NCBI RefSeq assembly: GCF_002013895.1
Contig: NZ_MAFQ01000012.1
Span: 62,001-126,000 of the forward strand
Direction: 5' to 3'
Length of the DNA stretch: 64,000 nucleotides
Origin: Mycobacteroides franklinii
Lineage (GTDB): Bacteria > Actinomycetota > Actinomycetes > Mycobacteriales > Mycobacteriaceae
Part shown: positions 17,841-26,201 of the stretch, piece by piece
Layout: each line of letters starts with the position of its first letter
How positions within the stretch are numbered: position 1 is the first letter of the stretch
Program-made: the position numbers and the translations under genes
Notes under the pieces: generated by a model
Databases searched by the model: none
The model's input: only the letters and a program-made list of their open reading frames with translations
Told to the model about the DNA's origin: nothing

Positions 17841-17949
17841 ACTCAGCTTCCCACTACCCCGCAATGACTGATCTCAGTTGGCCTTCCACTGAACACTGCC
17901 AACGTCGCTCAGGGTACCGCAAGCCGATGGCGTTCCGACGACTCATGGC

Positions 17950-17977
17950 TTGACATATACCTATATCGGTATATGTT
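17950..17977 (+). promoter_or_regulatory. ArsR-gene promoter with embedded palindromic operator
   Basis: TTGACA at 17950-17955 and TATGTT at 17972-17977 form a 16-base-spaced promoter. Inside it a palindrome has perfect 8-base arms, CATATACC (17954-17961) and GGTATATG (17968-17975), around a 6-base centre. Transcription would start close to the ATG at 17984, giving a leaderless mRNA. A repressor bound to the palindrome would block both promoter elements, which fits autorepression by the ArsR protein. Confidence 0.75.
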
Positions 17978-17983
17978 TTGTTC

Positions 17984-18319
17984 ATGGCCCGCACCCCCAC
18001 GACAGCAGACGCATTCAATGCGATCGCCGAGGCGAGCCGACGTGACCTCCTCAGCGCCATCGGCACCGGCGAGTCCACGGTGAACGACCTGGTGTCACGA
18101 ACCCGAATGGGTCAACCTCAGGTGTCCAAACATCTGGGGGTGCTCCGCGCCGTCGACTTGGTGCGGGTGCGCTCACACGGGCGAAATCGCTTCTATCGCG
18201 TGAACGGCGCGGCCCTTCGTCCCGTCCATGACTGGGTCTCCGCATTCGAACGCACCTGGAACGAGCGCCTCGACCGGCTCGACACACTTCTCACCGAACT
18301 CAAGGAGGAACACCCATGA
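17984..18319 (+). CDS. ArsR-family winged-helix repressor
   Basis: This 111-residue protein is a compact ArsR/SmtB-type winged helix: FNAIAEASRRDLLSAIGTGE (helices 1-2), then VNDLVSRTRMGQPQVSKHLGVLRAVDLV (recognition helix) and the wing RVRSHGRNRFYRVN. It lacks the CxC metal site of ArsR/SmtB, like the subgroup that sits next to SRPBCC genes. The ATG at 17984 is chosen because the promoter just upstream predicts a leaderless transcript. The stop overlaps the start of the SRPBCC gene, so the two are co-translated. Confidence 0.88.
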   Translation: MARTPTTADAFNAIAEASRRDLLSAIGTGESTVNDLVSRTRMGQPQVSKHLGVLRAVDLVRVRSHGRNRFYRVNGAALRPVHDWVSAFERTWNERLDRLDTLLTELKEEHP

Positions 18320-18810
18320 GCACCCGCTATGGCAGCGCCACAGTCGAATTACCCTCAGATACAACGATTCTCATCACCCGGGCCTTCGACGCGCCCGCCG
18401 CGCTGATCTTTCGGACGCTCACCGAACCGGCCCTGGTCAAGCGCTGGTGGGGATTCGAAGACGCGCAGTGGCAGGTCTGCGAGATCGATCTGCGGGTCGG
18501 CGGGACCTGGCGGTACGTGGTGCGCCAGCCGTGTGAATCCGAGCCGGATATGGAAGTCGCCTTCCACGGCGAGTATCGCGAGATCGACGCGCCGTGCCTG
18601 CTGGTCAGCACCGAGGTGTTCGAGGGAATTCCCGACGGCGAGGCGCTCGTCTCCACCACCCTGGACGAACGTGACGGCGTCACCACGATGCGCGTCTTGG
18701 TGCAGCACAGCTGCAAGGAACATCGCGACGGGCACATCGCCTCCGGTATGGAGGTCGGCATGCAGGTGAGCTACAACCGCATCGAAGACCTGCTGGGCGA
18801 GCTCACCTAG
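18316..18810 (+). CDS. SRPBCC (Aha1/START-like) protein
   Basis: This 164-residue protein shows the Activator-of-Hsp90-ATPase-like SRPBCC fold: ITRAFDAPAALIFRTLTEPALVKRWW at the start, VGGTWRYVV and FHGEYREIDAPCLLV in the middle, and a C-terminal helix. These proteins form a hydrophobic ligand pocket. It overlaps the ArsR gene by ATGA, a common pairing in which the repressor controls the SRPBCC protein. The ligand is not known. Confidence 0.85.
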   Translation: MSTRYGSATVELPSDTTILITRAFDAPAALIFRTLTEPALVKRWWGFEDAQWQVCEIDLRVGGTWRYVVRQPCESEPDMEVAFHGEYREIDAPCLLVSTEVFEGIPDGEALVSTTLDERDGVTTMRVLVQHSCKEHRDGHIASGMEVGMQVSYNRIEDLLGELT

Positions 18811-18856
18811 CCCACGGCGGTGAAATAGTGCGCCCGCGGTGCGCGTTGCAGCCACG

Positions 18857-19303
18857 GTGACCAACCAATTCACCTTCGAATACATCGCCAAGAACCCGCA
18901 ATGGGTCGATGAGCAGATCGACGTCTACGAATCCAGCGGCGGTGTCGAGGGCACCACGTTGGAGGGCATCCCCGTGGTGATCCTCTACACCGTCGGCGCG
19001 AAGTCGGGACAGGTCCGCAAGGCGCCGCTCATGCGCGTCGAACACGAGGGCATCTACCTGGCGGTCGGCTCGATCGGCGGCGCCCCGAAGAACCCCGCCT
19101 GGGTCGCGAACCTGCGCGCCAACCCCGTCTTCGAGCTGCGCGACGGTGAAAACGTGCAGACCGTGCGCGCCCAGGAAATCACGGACGACGCCGAGCGCGC
19201 GACCTGGTGGGAACGTGCCGTGGCGGCCTTCCCGCCCTACGCGGAGTACACGACCCGCACCACTCGGGTGTTCCCGCTGTTCACGCTCACTCCGGTGAGT
19301 TAG
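18857..19303 (+). CDS. Deazaflavin (F420)-dependent nitroreductase family protein
   Basis: This 148-residue protein belongs to the DUF385/Ddn family. It has ILYTVGAKSGQVRKAPLMRV (phosphate-binding GxKSG region), YLAVGSIGGAPKNPAWVANL and a split-barrel core. Members bind F420 and reduce quinones, nitro compounds or unsaturated ketones. GTG at 18857 is the likeliest start; GTG at 18839 is in frame but adds only MRVAAT. It is transcribed with or just after the ArsR-SRPBCC pair. Its last 17 bases overlap the end of the convergent acyltransferase gene. Confidence 0.85.
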   Translation: MTNQFTFEYIAKNPQWVDEQIDVYESSGGVEGTTLEGIPVVILYTVGAKSGQVRKAPLMRVEHEGIYLAVGSIGGAPKNPAWVANLRANPVFELRDGENVQTVRAQEITDDAERATWWERAVAAFPPYAEYTTRTTRVFPLFTLTPVS

Positions 19304-20036
19304 CGGCCGCCTTCTTGCGTTCGATATCGGCCAGCGCCTCGGCCAGCTGCGCACGCTGCGCGGCCGAGGCGTCCCAGGCCACCTTCCGGTTCTTGACGAC
19401 CCTGGCCGGCGCACCGACCGCGATCGAGTAGTCCGGGATGACGCCCTTGACCACGGCGTGCGCGCCGAGCACACAGCCGCGCCCGACGATGGTGTCGCGC
19501 AGGATCGTCACCTTGGTGGCGATCCAGGTGTCCGGCCCGATGCGCACCGGGGACTTGATGATGCCCTGGTCCTTGATCGGGTACGTGATGTCTTCCATCC
19601 GGTGGTCGAAGTCGCAGACATAGCACCAGTCGGCCATCAGGGCCGAGTCGCCGAACTCGATGTCGATGTAGGCGTTGACGACGTTGTCCTTACCGAAGAC
19701 CACCTTGTCGCCCAGGCGCAAGGAGCCCTCGTGGGCGCGCAACGAGTTCCCGTCGCCGATATGCACCCAGCGGCCGATCTCCATCCGCGCCAACTCGGGC
19801 GTGCAATGGATCTCGACGTTCTTGCCGAGGAACAGCATGCCGCGCGTGACGATGTGCGGATTGGCAAGCTTGAACTTGAGCAGTCGCCAGTAACGCACCA
19901 GGTACCACGGCGTGTACGCCTTATTCGCGATCACCCATCGCACCGAGGCCTTGGTGAGAAATTTGGCTTGCAACGGGTCCCGTAGGCGCTGTCCGCGCCA
20001 CCGCTTGTGCAGGGGAGCGCCCCACATCGTCGTCAT
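19287..20036 (-). CDS. Left-handed beta-helix acyltransferase (Rv3034c-like)
   Basis: This 249-residue protein has a basic N-terminal region and hexapeptide repeats from about residue 65 (VEIHCTPELARMEIGRWVHIGD, IKSPVRIGPDTWIATKV, IVGRGCVLGAHAVVKGVIPD), the signature of trimeric acetyl/acyltransferases. The closing PARVVKNRK is also typical. By position it matches Rv3034c and may acylate MGLP sugars; this is inferred from clustering. The ATG at 20036 is chosen because the upstream extension to 20240 has no conserved content. It converges with the preceding gene. Confidence 0.85.
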   Translation of the reverse strand: MTTMWGAPLHKRWRGQRLRDPLQAKFLTKASVRWVIANKAYTPWYLVRYWRLLKFKLANPHIVTRGMLFLGKNVEIHCTPELARMEIGRWVHIGDGNSLRAHEGSLRLGDKVVFGKDNVVNAYIDIEFGDSALMADWCYVCDFDHRMEDITYPIKDQGIIKSPVRIGPDTWIATKVTILRDTIVGRGCVLGAHAVVKGVIPDYSIAVGAPARVVKNRKVAWDASAAQRAQLAEALADIERKKAAANSPE

Positions 20037-20121
20037 GGCCGCACAGCCTACGGGACGCGGCGGAGGGCACACGCTACCCTGCGATGGGCCGGACCGCCCC
20101 CTAAGGAAGGAGTGCCTCACC

Positions 20122-21414
20122 GTGCTTTCCCGGGCACGAGTACTCGCGAGCATTGCCCTCGCGGCGCTCCTCACCGTCACCGGCTGTTCCGGCGACGATT
20201 CCTGGATCAACATCAAGGCGGCGCCCGGATGGTCTGCCACCTACGCCGACGCGCACAACAGCAGCTACACCCCCACCGAGGGGGCCCGCGAGCTGACCCT
20301 GGAGTGGAGCCGGAACACCAAGGGCCAGATACGCAGTGCCGCCGCGATCGGCATCGACAATTTCATCGCGGTCAGCGCCGACACCCCGTCCGGCTGCACG
20401 CTGATGGAGTGGGAGAACAACAGGGCGGCGCGCCAGCGCTGGTGTACCCGGATGATCACCGGGAGCCCGTGGTCGGGCCCCCTCGCCGATGGCTACAACA
20501 ACCTCTACATGGGCCAGCCCGGTGCCGTGGTCTCGTTCCCGCCCACCCAGTGGATCCGTTGGCGCAAACCCGTTATCGGCGCCCCCACCACGCCCAAGAT
20601 CGTCGAGCCCGGCCGGCTGCTGATCGTCACCCACCTCGGCCAGATACTGATCTTCGACGCCCAGCGCGGCGACGTCGTGGGTACGCCGATGGATCTGCTC
20701 GAAGGGGTCGACCCGGCCGATCCACGTCGTGGTCTTGAGGATTGCGAAGCGGCGCGGCCCAAGTGCCCGGTGTCGGCCTCCCCGGCCTACGACCCGGACA
20801 CCGGCACCATCGTCACCACCCTGTGGCAGCCGGACAAGCCGGTACCGGTGCTGTTGGGAATCACCTACGACGCCGACGGCAGAATCACCCTGAAACACAA
20901 GTGGGCCAGCAAGATCATCGATGAGGGTGTGATCGGCTCCCCCGTCATGTCCCACGACGGCGAAACGGTCTACATCAACGACCGCAAGGGCTCGCTACAC
21001 GCGATGCATACCTTCGATGGCAGCCAGAAATGGTCGGTTCCCTTGGGATTCAACGCAACGACGCCTCCATCGGTTGCTCCTGACGGAACCATCATCGCCG
21101 GAACCGGCGACAAGGCCACCCTGGTGGGCATCAAGGACTCGGGCAGCAAGGGCGAGATTGCTTGGCGTCGTGACGATCTCGTTCCGCTCTCGACGTCGAG
21201 TCAGGCAGCCGGAAACGTAGGCTATGCCGTGGTCAAGGACGGAGACAAGGGCTTGGCCTTGGTGGTGTTCAACACCCCGGACGGAGCCACCATCAACCGT
21301 TATCCACTGCCGGACGCTGCAGGCTTCCCGGTGGGGATTTCCATCGGACCGGACCAACGCGTCATCGTCACGCTGAGCGAGGGCTTGGTGTACGGATTCC
21401 GCCCGGGGACCTAG
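20122..21414 (+). CDS. PQQ-like beta-propeller lipoprotein (Rv3035-like)
   Basis: This 430-residue protein starts at GTG 20122 with AAGGAAGGAG immediately upstream. The signal peptide ends in the lipobox VTGC, so the mature protein is lipid-anchored. The remainder alternates Trp-containing blades (GWSATYADAHNSSY, QWIRWRKPVIG, HTFDGSQKWSVPLG), the pattern of PQQ-dehydrogenase-type propellers without evident PQQ-site residues. It matches Rv3035 of the MGLP cluster by position. A scaffold or binding role at the outer face of the membrane is likely. Confidence 0.8.
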   Translation: MLSRARVLASIALAALLTVTGCSGDDSWINIKAAPGWSATYADAHNSSYTPTEGARELTLEWSRNTKGQIRSAAAIGIDNFIAVSADTPSGCTLMEWENNRAARQRWCTRMITGSPWSGPLADGYNNLYMGQPGAVVSFPPTQWIRWRKPVIGAPTTPKIVEPGRLLIVTHLGQILIFDAQRGDVVGTPMDLLEGVDPADPRRGLEDCEAARPKCPVSASPAYDPDTGTIVTTLWQPDKPVPVLLGITYDADGRITLKHKWASKIIDEGVIGSPVMSHDGETVYINDRKGSLHAMHTFDGSQKWSVPLGFNATTPPSVAPDGTIIAGTGDKATLVGIKDSGSKGEIAWRRDDLVPLSTSSQAAGNVGYAVVKDGDKGLALVVFNTPDGATINRYPLPDAAGFPVGISIGPDQRVIVTLSEGLVYGFRPGT

Positions 21415-22561
21415 CCTCGCAAACGAAAGCTTTAGCACCACTGCCCATTCGGGTGATGACGACCGACAACGCCACACTGCCACGCAACTTCAGCCTGGTG
21501 CGCAGCACCGCCGGATCAACATCAATCCCGCGGACGGTGATCTCGACGGACCCGCAGTCGCGGGCGGCGAGTGCCTGGCGCAACCGCTTCTCGCTGTAGG
21601 GCAGCGAATCGAGCACCCGGTAGCCCTGCATACCGGGTGGTACCGAATTCCCCGACAGGTAAGCAATGCGGGAATCCAACTGCCACAGGCTATGTCGTGC
21701 AGCGTAGTGCCGTACCAGACCGGCCCGTACCACCGCGCCATCGGGGTCGATGATCCACTCCCCTACCTCGGCTACCGCGCAGTCATCGGGGTCCGCATCG
21801 GTCAGCTGGTAACCGTCGCCTGTTGTCAGGAGCACGGTGGCACGACGGCGCACACGAGCCAACCCCGCCGACCACAGGCATGCCTCTCGCACACCACCGT
21901 CGAGCGAGACCACCTCGATCTCGCCGTCGAAGCCCGTCTGTTCGCGCAACTCGACAAAGTCCAGTCCCGGAGCGCATTTGATCACCACGTCGCGATCGGC
22001 ATAGGTCCGCAGCACCGCGTCCAGGGGCGGTGAGTACGCAGACGGATCGAACCGGCGGCGTCCGCCGGAGCGGCGCCCAGGATCGGCGATCACCACCTGC
22101 GCGCGACTGGACGGCGCCAGTGCATCGGCCCGGCACACCAGGACCCGTTCGCCCATGTTGTGGCGCGCCATCGCCGTCCGCACCGGGTCGATGTCGCTGC
22201 CGATCACCACCGCGGCGACGCCATCGAGCGCGGCAAGTTCGGCCCCCACCGAACACGTGACATCGTGCACCACCAAGCCGGCCAGCCGGGCAGCCCGGTG
22301 TCTGGCCACCGCGGCCGGGGTCGCCTGTTGCAGCGCATCGTCGGTGAACAGCCAGTGATCTACCGCGCCCAGCTTGGCTGCCGCCTTACGGCGCAGCTGC
22401 ACCGTCTGCGCCAAGACCGCGGCCCGATCGCCGAACTCGGAGCGCAGTGCTGCGGTGTCGGCCACCAGCGTGCCCGCCGAAAACGTGTACGCGGACGCGG
22501 ACGCCAGATCCGCGGCGCCCGCCCCCGACGACAGATATGCGACGTCGGAAAGGTCGAACAC
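21368..22561 (-). CDS. THUMP-like SAM-dependent methyltransferase (Rv3037c-like)
   Basis: This 397-residue protein has a class I methyltransferase core: VVHDVTCSVGAELAALDG (motif I region), VIGSDIDPVRTAMARHN (motif II) and VVIADPGRRSGGRRRFDP (motif IV). A C-terminal THUMP-like region lies beyond residue 300. It matches Rv3037c, proposed to methylate MGLP, though the DPGRR motif would also fit nucleic-acid methylation. The start is GTG at 22561. Its 3' end overlaps the convergent lipoprotein gene by 47 bases; M. tuberculosis has Rv3036c between them. Confidence 0.82.
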   Translation of the reverse strand: MFDLSDVAYLSSGAGAADLASASAYTFSAGTLVADTAALRSEFGDRAAVLAQTVQLRRKAAAKLGAVDHWLFTDDALQQATPAAVARHRAARLAGLVVHDVTCSVGAELAALDGVAAVVIGSDIDPVRTAMARHNMGERVLVCRADALAPSSRAQVVIADPGRRSGGRRRFDPSAYSPPLDAVLRTYADRDVVIKCAPGLDFVELREQTGFDGEIEVVSLDGGVREACLWSAGLARVRRRATVLLTTGDGYQLTDADPDDCAVAEVGEWIIDPDGAVVRAGLVRHYAARHSLWQLDSRIAYLSGNSVPPGMQGYRVLDSLPYSEKRLRQALAARDCGSVEITVRGIDVDPAVLRTRLKLRGSVALSVVITRMGSGAKAFVCEARSPGGIRTPSPRSA

Positions 22562-22578
22562 CGGCGGTTATCGCGAGA

Positions 22579-23544
22579 TTAAGACGGCTTGATCCCGGTG
22601 ATCATCACGTTGTAGTACCAGCCCTTCGGCACCACGTGACGCCACACGTTCTCGTCCACCCAACTGAGCGCCTTCCAACCGCCGAACGCGAACTTCGCCC
22701 AGCCCCAGCCCAACTTGCCCGGGGGCACCGTCGACTCGAACGTGCGCACCGGCCACCCCAACATGGCGGCGGTGAATTCCTCACTGGCGGTCCGTACCGC
22801 GACGGCGCCGGCATTGGCGGCCATCTTCTCCAGGTCGGCCGGATCGAAGGTGTGTAGGTCGACGACCCATTCCAGGGCCGCGGCGCGCGAGTTCTCGTCG
22901 AGTTCCTCCTGCGGACGCCGCCAGCTCTCCAATCCGGGCAGCTTCATCGCCTGGACCGTGGCCTTCCACGTCAGGTTCGCGAGCGCGCGGGCGTACAGGT
23001 TCCCCACGGTGGTGGGCTCACCGGCGAAGATGAACCGCCCACCCGGCTTGAGCACCCGCAGCACCTCCCGCAGCGACAGCTCGACATCGGGAATGTGATG
23101 CAGCACGGCATGGCCCACCACCAAATCGAAGGTGTTGTCGTCGTACGGAATCCGTTCGGCATCGGCGACCCGGCCGTCGACATCCAGGCCAAGCTCCTTG
23201 CCGGTGCGGGTCGCGACCTTGACCATGCCCGGCGACAGATCGGTGACCGAACCACGGCGCGCGACGCCCGACTGCATCAGGTTCAGCAGAAAGAAACCCG
23301 TGCCACAACCGAGCTCCAGGGCGCGGTCATAGGGCAGCTCGCGCTGATCCTCGACGGGCACGATGGCGTCGAACCGGCCGCGGGCGTAATCGATGCAGCG
23401 CTGATCGTACGAGATGGACCACTTCTCGTCGTAGGTCTCCGCTTCCCAGTCATGATAGAGAATCTGGGCGAGTTTGTTGTCCTCAAAAGCGGCAGCGACC
23501 TGCTCGGCAGTCGCCTTGGTCGTCGGCTCGGAAATCTCCGTCAT
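22579..23544 (-). CDS. SAM-dependent methyltransferase (Rv3038c-like)
   Basis: This 321-residue class I methyltransferase has ALELGCGTGFFLLNLMQSG (motif I, about residue 76), VTDLSPGMVKVA (motif II), FDLVVGHAVLHHIPD (motif IV) and LKPGGRFIFAGEP. The C-terminal 120 residues are family-specific and include a Trp-rich segment. It matches Rv3038c. It lies 17 bases upstream of the THUMP-like methyltransferase. A hairpin separates it from the echA17 gene upstream. The substrate is unknown. Confidence 0.85.
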   Translation of the reverse strand: MTEISEPTTKATAEQVAAAFEDNKLAQILYHDWEAETYDEKWSISYDQRCIDYARGRFDAIVPVEDQRELPYDRALELGCGTGFFLLNLMQSGVARRGSVTDLSPGMVKVATRTGKELGLDVDGRVADAERIPYDDNTFDLVVGHAVLHHIPDVELSLREVLRVLKPGGRFIFAGEPTTVGNLYARALANLTWKATVQAMKLPGLESWRRPQEELDENSRAAALEWVVDLHTFDPADLEKMAANAGAVAVRTASEEFTAAMLGWPVRTFESTVPPGKLGWGWAKFAFGGWKALSWVDENVWRHVVPKGWYYNVMITGIKPS

Positions 23545-23551
23545 GGCCGTC

Positions 23552-23572
23552 AGCCTAACGCCTGGTTAGGCT
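23552..23572 (-). terminator. Hairpin between echA17 and downstream methyltransferase gene
   Basis: Perfect 8-base arms AGCCTAAC (23552-23559) and GTTAGGCT (23565-23572) enclose a 5-base loop, beginning within the echA17 stop codon and ending 8 bases before the next ATG. There is no T-run. It could attenuate read-through or process the mRNA between the two genes. Confidence 0.4.
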
Positions 23573-24360
23573 CCCCTGAACCGGGCCGTCCCTGGGCCGA
23601 TCTCCAGCTGAGCGGCCACCCCGTCCACACGGTCCTGTGTCGCGAACACCTGGCAAAACAGCTCACGTTCCCTGTCCAGTCCCTCGGCCAGCGGACTGTC
23701 GAATCCATGGTCGATGGCCTGTTTAGCAGCGGCGAGCGCCACCGGCGGTCCGTCAACGAAACGTCGCGCCCATGCCGCCGCCTCGGTGTACACATCGTCG
23801 GGTGCCACGATCTGATCGAGCAGACCCAGCCGGTGGGCCTCTTTGGCGTCCACGAAGCGGCCGCTGAAAACCATCTCCTTGGCCCGGCTCAGACCCACCA
23901 CCCGAGCTAATCGCACGGTGCCGCCCCCGCCGGGGATCATGCCGACCAGGATCTCCGGTGAACCCACCTTGGCGTTGTCGCCCGCGATCCGCCAGTCGGC
24001 CGCTAGCGCCAGTTCCAGGCCGCTGCCCAGCGCGTATCCCGTGATCGCGGCGATTGTGGGCTTGGCCAGCTCCGCCACCGCGGTGAGCGCGGCCTGGCGG
24101 TCACCGGCACTGCGCGCCATCTCGTCGGCGGACAACTCCGAAAGCTCAGCTAAATCGTCACCGGCGCAAAAGATTTCATGTCCGCCGTAGACGATCACAA
24201 CCCTGATGTCTGCACGCGCGTTTGCTTCGGCGGCGGCCTGCGCGAGTTCGCGGTACATCTGCCGGGTGAAGGCGTTGGTCGGCGGTCGCGACAGCGCGAT
24301 GGTGCCAATGCCTGGATGCTCGGCCGCGGTACGCACCGAGACGAATTCGGGCTCGGTCAT
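23566..24360 (-). CDS. echA17: Enoyl-CoA hydratase/isomerase family protein (EchA17-like)
   Basis: This 264-residue crotonase-fold protein has GHEIFCAGDDLAELSEL (first oxyanion-hole strand, near residue 60), GYALGSGLELALAADWRIAG (second oxyanion hole and first Glu) and SPEILVGMIPGGGGTVRLAR (second Glu in SPE). Both catalytic Glu positions of hydratases are present. It matches Rv3039c and probably hydrates 2-enoyl-CoA in beta-oxidation. Its ATG overlaps the stop of the NUDIX gene by four bases. Confidence 0.88.
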   Translation of the reverse strand: MTEPEFVSVRTAAEHPGIGTIALSRPPTNAFTRQMYRELAQAAAEANARADIRVVIVYGGHEIFCAGDDLAELSELSADEMARSAGDRQAALTAVAELAKPTIAAITGYALGSGLELALAADWRIAGDNAKVGSPEILVGMIPGGGGTVRLARVVGLSRAKEMVFSGRFVDAKEAHRLGLLDQIVAPDDVYTEAAAWARRFVDGPPVALAAAKQAIDHGFDSPLAEGLDRERELFCQVFATQDRVDGVAAQLEIGPGTARFRGA

Positions 24361-25184
24361 GACAGCTCCGGCCCTGTCGCCTCGGGAACCTCGACCGCAC
24401 CCTGCCGGGCCGCTTCGTACCGGTCCACGTCATCGAACTGAACGAACCACCGACCGTCCTGCTCGGTCAGCGTCGGCATGATCGGAGCAATGCTCCGCGT
24501 CACGCCCAGCACCTCCGTGACCGTCGCACCGGAGGATGAGACGGCATCCAGCTGGGACCAGGTGGGAGGAAGCAGGAAGCTGCGCCGCTCGGTAAATGCC
24601 GCGATGGCGGCCTCCGGGGTCTGCCAACCCGAGGCGACGGCCTCGGTGTTGTCGCCGTCGGCGTCCTGCCCCGCGGGCAACGCCGCCACGAAAAAGAACG
24701 TGTCATAGCGGCGAGGCTCGGCCTCCGGGGTGATCCAGTTGGCCCACGGACGCAACAGGTCGGCCCGCAAAAGCAGACCCTCTCGCTGCAGAAATTCGCC
24801 GAACGACAGCGTCTTGTCCGACAGGTCATGACGTGCCTGGCGGTAGGCCGCCGCGTCCCCGACGATCTCGGTGTCCGAGGTGCCCGCGAACAACACTCCG
24901 CACTCTTCGAAGGTCTCGCGCGCGGCGGCACACACCAACGCCGACGCCAGCTCCGGTGTGACGCCAAACTGCCCGGCCCACCAGTCGACGTCCGGGCCCA
25001 CCCACGGCAGGTCGGCGCGCAGATCCCGGGCGTCCACGCCACCGCCCGGGAATACGGTCATCCCGCCGGCAAAGGCCATGGCGTTGTCGCGGCGCATCAG
25101 AAACGCCTCGACGCCAACGGCGCCGTCACGAATCAATACGACGGTGGCCGCGGGTTTCGGCTCAGGTGGTGTCACTGCTGTCAT
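24357..25184 (-). CDS. NUDIX hydrolase (Rv3040c-like)
   Basis: This 275-residue protein opens AATVVLIRDGAVGVEAFLMRR and AFAGGMTVFPGGGVD, the start of a NUDIX domain. The catalytic helix AAARETFEECGVLF holds the REXXEEXG metal-binding core. The usual 23-residue box is interrupted by about 40 residues between PGG and RE, a feature of NUDT19/NUDT8-like coenzyme A diphosphatases. That fits its coupling to an enoyl-CoA hydratase gene by ATGA overlap. Exact substrate unproven. Confidence 0.85.
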   Translation of the reverse strand: MTAVTPPEPKPAATVVLIRDGAVGVEAFLMRRDNAMAFAGGMTVFPGGGVDARDLRADLPWVGPDVDWWAGQFGVTPELASALVCAAARETFEECGVLFAGTSDTEIVGDAAAYRQARHDLSDKTLSFGEFLQREGLLLRADLLRPWANWITPEAEPRRYDTFFFVAALPAGQDADGDNTEAVASGWQTPEAAIAAFTERRSFLLPPTWSQLDAVSSSGATVTEVLGVTRSIAPIMPTLTEQDGRWFVQFDDVDRYEAARQGAVEVPEATGPELS

Positions 25185-25208
25185 GGGGAGGCTTCCTTGC
25201 TCTGCGCG

Positions 25209-26165
25209 CTAGTGCGCACGGTGGGCGGCCCGGGCGCGGGCGCGTCGCGCGAAGTAACGTCCGTCGATCATCTCAACCACGATCGACTGACCGAACGCAT
25301 GGGACAGATTCTCACCGGTCATCACGTCCGCCAGCAGACCCTGAGCGACGATTCCGCCCTCAGACAGCAACAATGCATGGCTGAAACCCGGCGGGATCTC
25401 TTCCACGTGGTGAGTCACCAGAACCATGGCGGGCGCGTCCGGATCGGCGGCAAGCTCACCCAATCGCGCCACCAGTTCCTCACGCCCACCCAAGTCCAAA
25501 CCAGCGGCCGGTTCGTCGAGGAGCAGCAACTCGGGGTCGGTCATCAGCGCACGCGCGATGAGCACTCGTTTGCGTTCGCCCTCGGACAACGTCCCGTACG
25601 TACGTTCTGACAGATGCTCGGCGCCAAGGGTTTCGAGCATGTCCACCGCACGCGCCGTGTCCATCTCCTCGTATTCCTCGCGCCAACGCCCGAGCACCGC
25701 ATACCCGGCCGACACCACCAGGTCGCGAACCACCTCGTTATCCGGGATCCGCTGGGCCAGCGCGGCGGAGCTCAGGCCGATCCTCGCCTTGAGTTCCGAG
25801 ACGTCAACCCGGCCCAATCGCTCCCCGAGGATCGCCGCGTAACCAGACGTGGGGTGCTCCATGGCCGCCGCGATCCGCAGCAATGACGTCTTGCCGGCAC
25901 CGTTGGGGCCGAGAACCACCCATCGTTCGTCGAGCTCGACCGACCACGTGACCGGGCCGACCAGCACCTTGCGATTGCGGCGCAGCAGCACATCGCGGAA
26001 ATCGAGCAGAAGGTCCGGATCAATTTCGGGGTCATGCTGTTCGCGCAAGCGCTCATCGGCCACTGGGCCATCGTGCCGCATCGCGCCCGGCGAGCGGTGA
26101 GCGGGAGCCATCTCGGGAGTCGTCTCCGACATGCGCCCAAACCCGTATCGCGTATCCTCAGTCAT
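25209..26165 (-). CDS. ABC transporter ATP-binding protein (Rv3041c-like)
   Basis: This 318-residue ATPase has Walker A GPNGAGKTSLL, the signature LSEGERKR, Walker B ELLLLDEPAAGLD and the H-loop VLVTHHVEEIP. A 45-residue N-terminal extension precedes the ABC domain. ATG at 26165 is used; ATG at 26132 is also possible, and neither has a strong ribosome-binding site. No permease gene is adjacent, so this may be a soluble ABC-type ATPase or partner a distant permease. It is divergent from the EspR-like gene across 36 bases. Confidence 0.85.
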   Translation of the reverse strand: MTEDTRYGFGRMSETTPEMAPAHRSPGAMRHDGPVADERLREQHDPEIDPDLLLDFRDVLLRRNRKVLVGPVTWSVELDERWVVLGPNGAGKTSLLRIAAAMEHPTSGYAAILGERLGRVDVSELKARIGLSSAALAQRIPDNEVVRDLVVSAGYAVLGRWREEYEEMDTARAVDMLETLGAEHLSERTYGTLSEGERKRVLIARALMTDPELLLLDEPAAGLDLGGREELVARLGELAADPDAPAMVLVTHHVEEIPPGFSHALLLSEGGIVAQGLLADVMTGENLSHAFGQSIVVEMIDGRYFARRARARAAHRAH

Positions 26166-26201
26166 ACGTCAGCAATCTCGGAGGGGACTCTAGGCAACCA
26201 C

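Noticed and set aside
23552..23578. Possible IdeR iron box in GGTTAGGCT sequence
   Set aside because: Only about 13 of 19 positions fit the consensus, and the site lies between two genes of one operon; the hairpin explanation is simpler.
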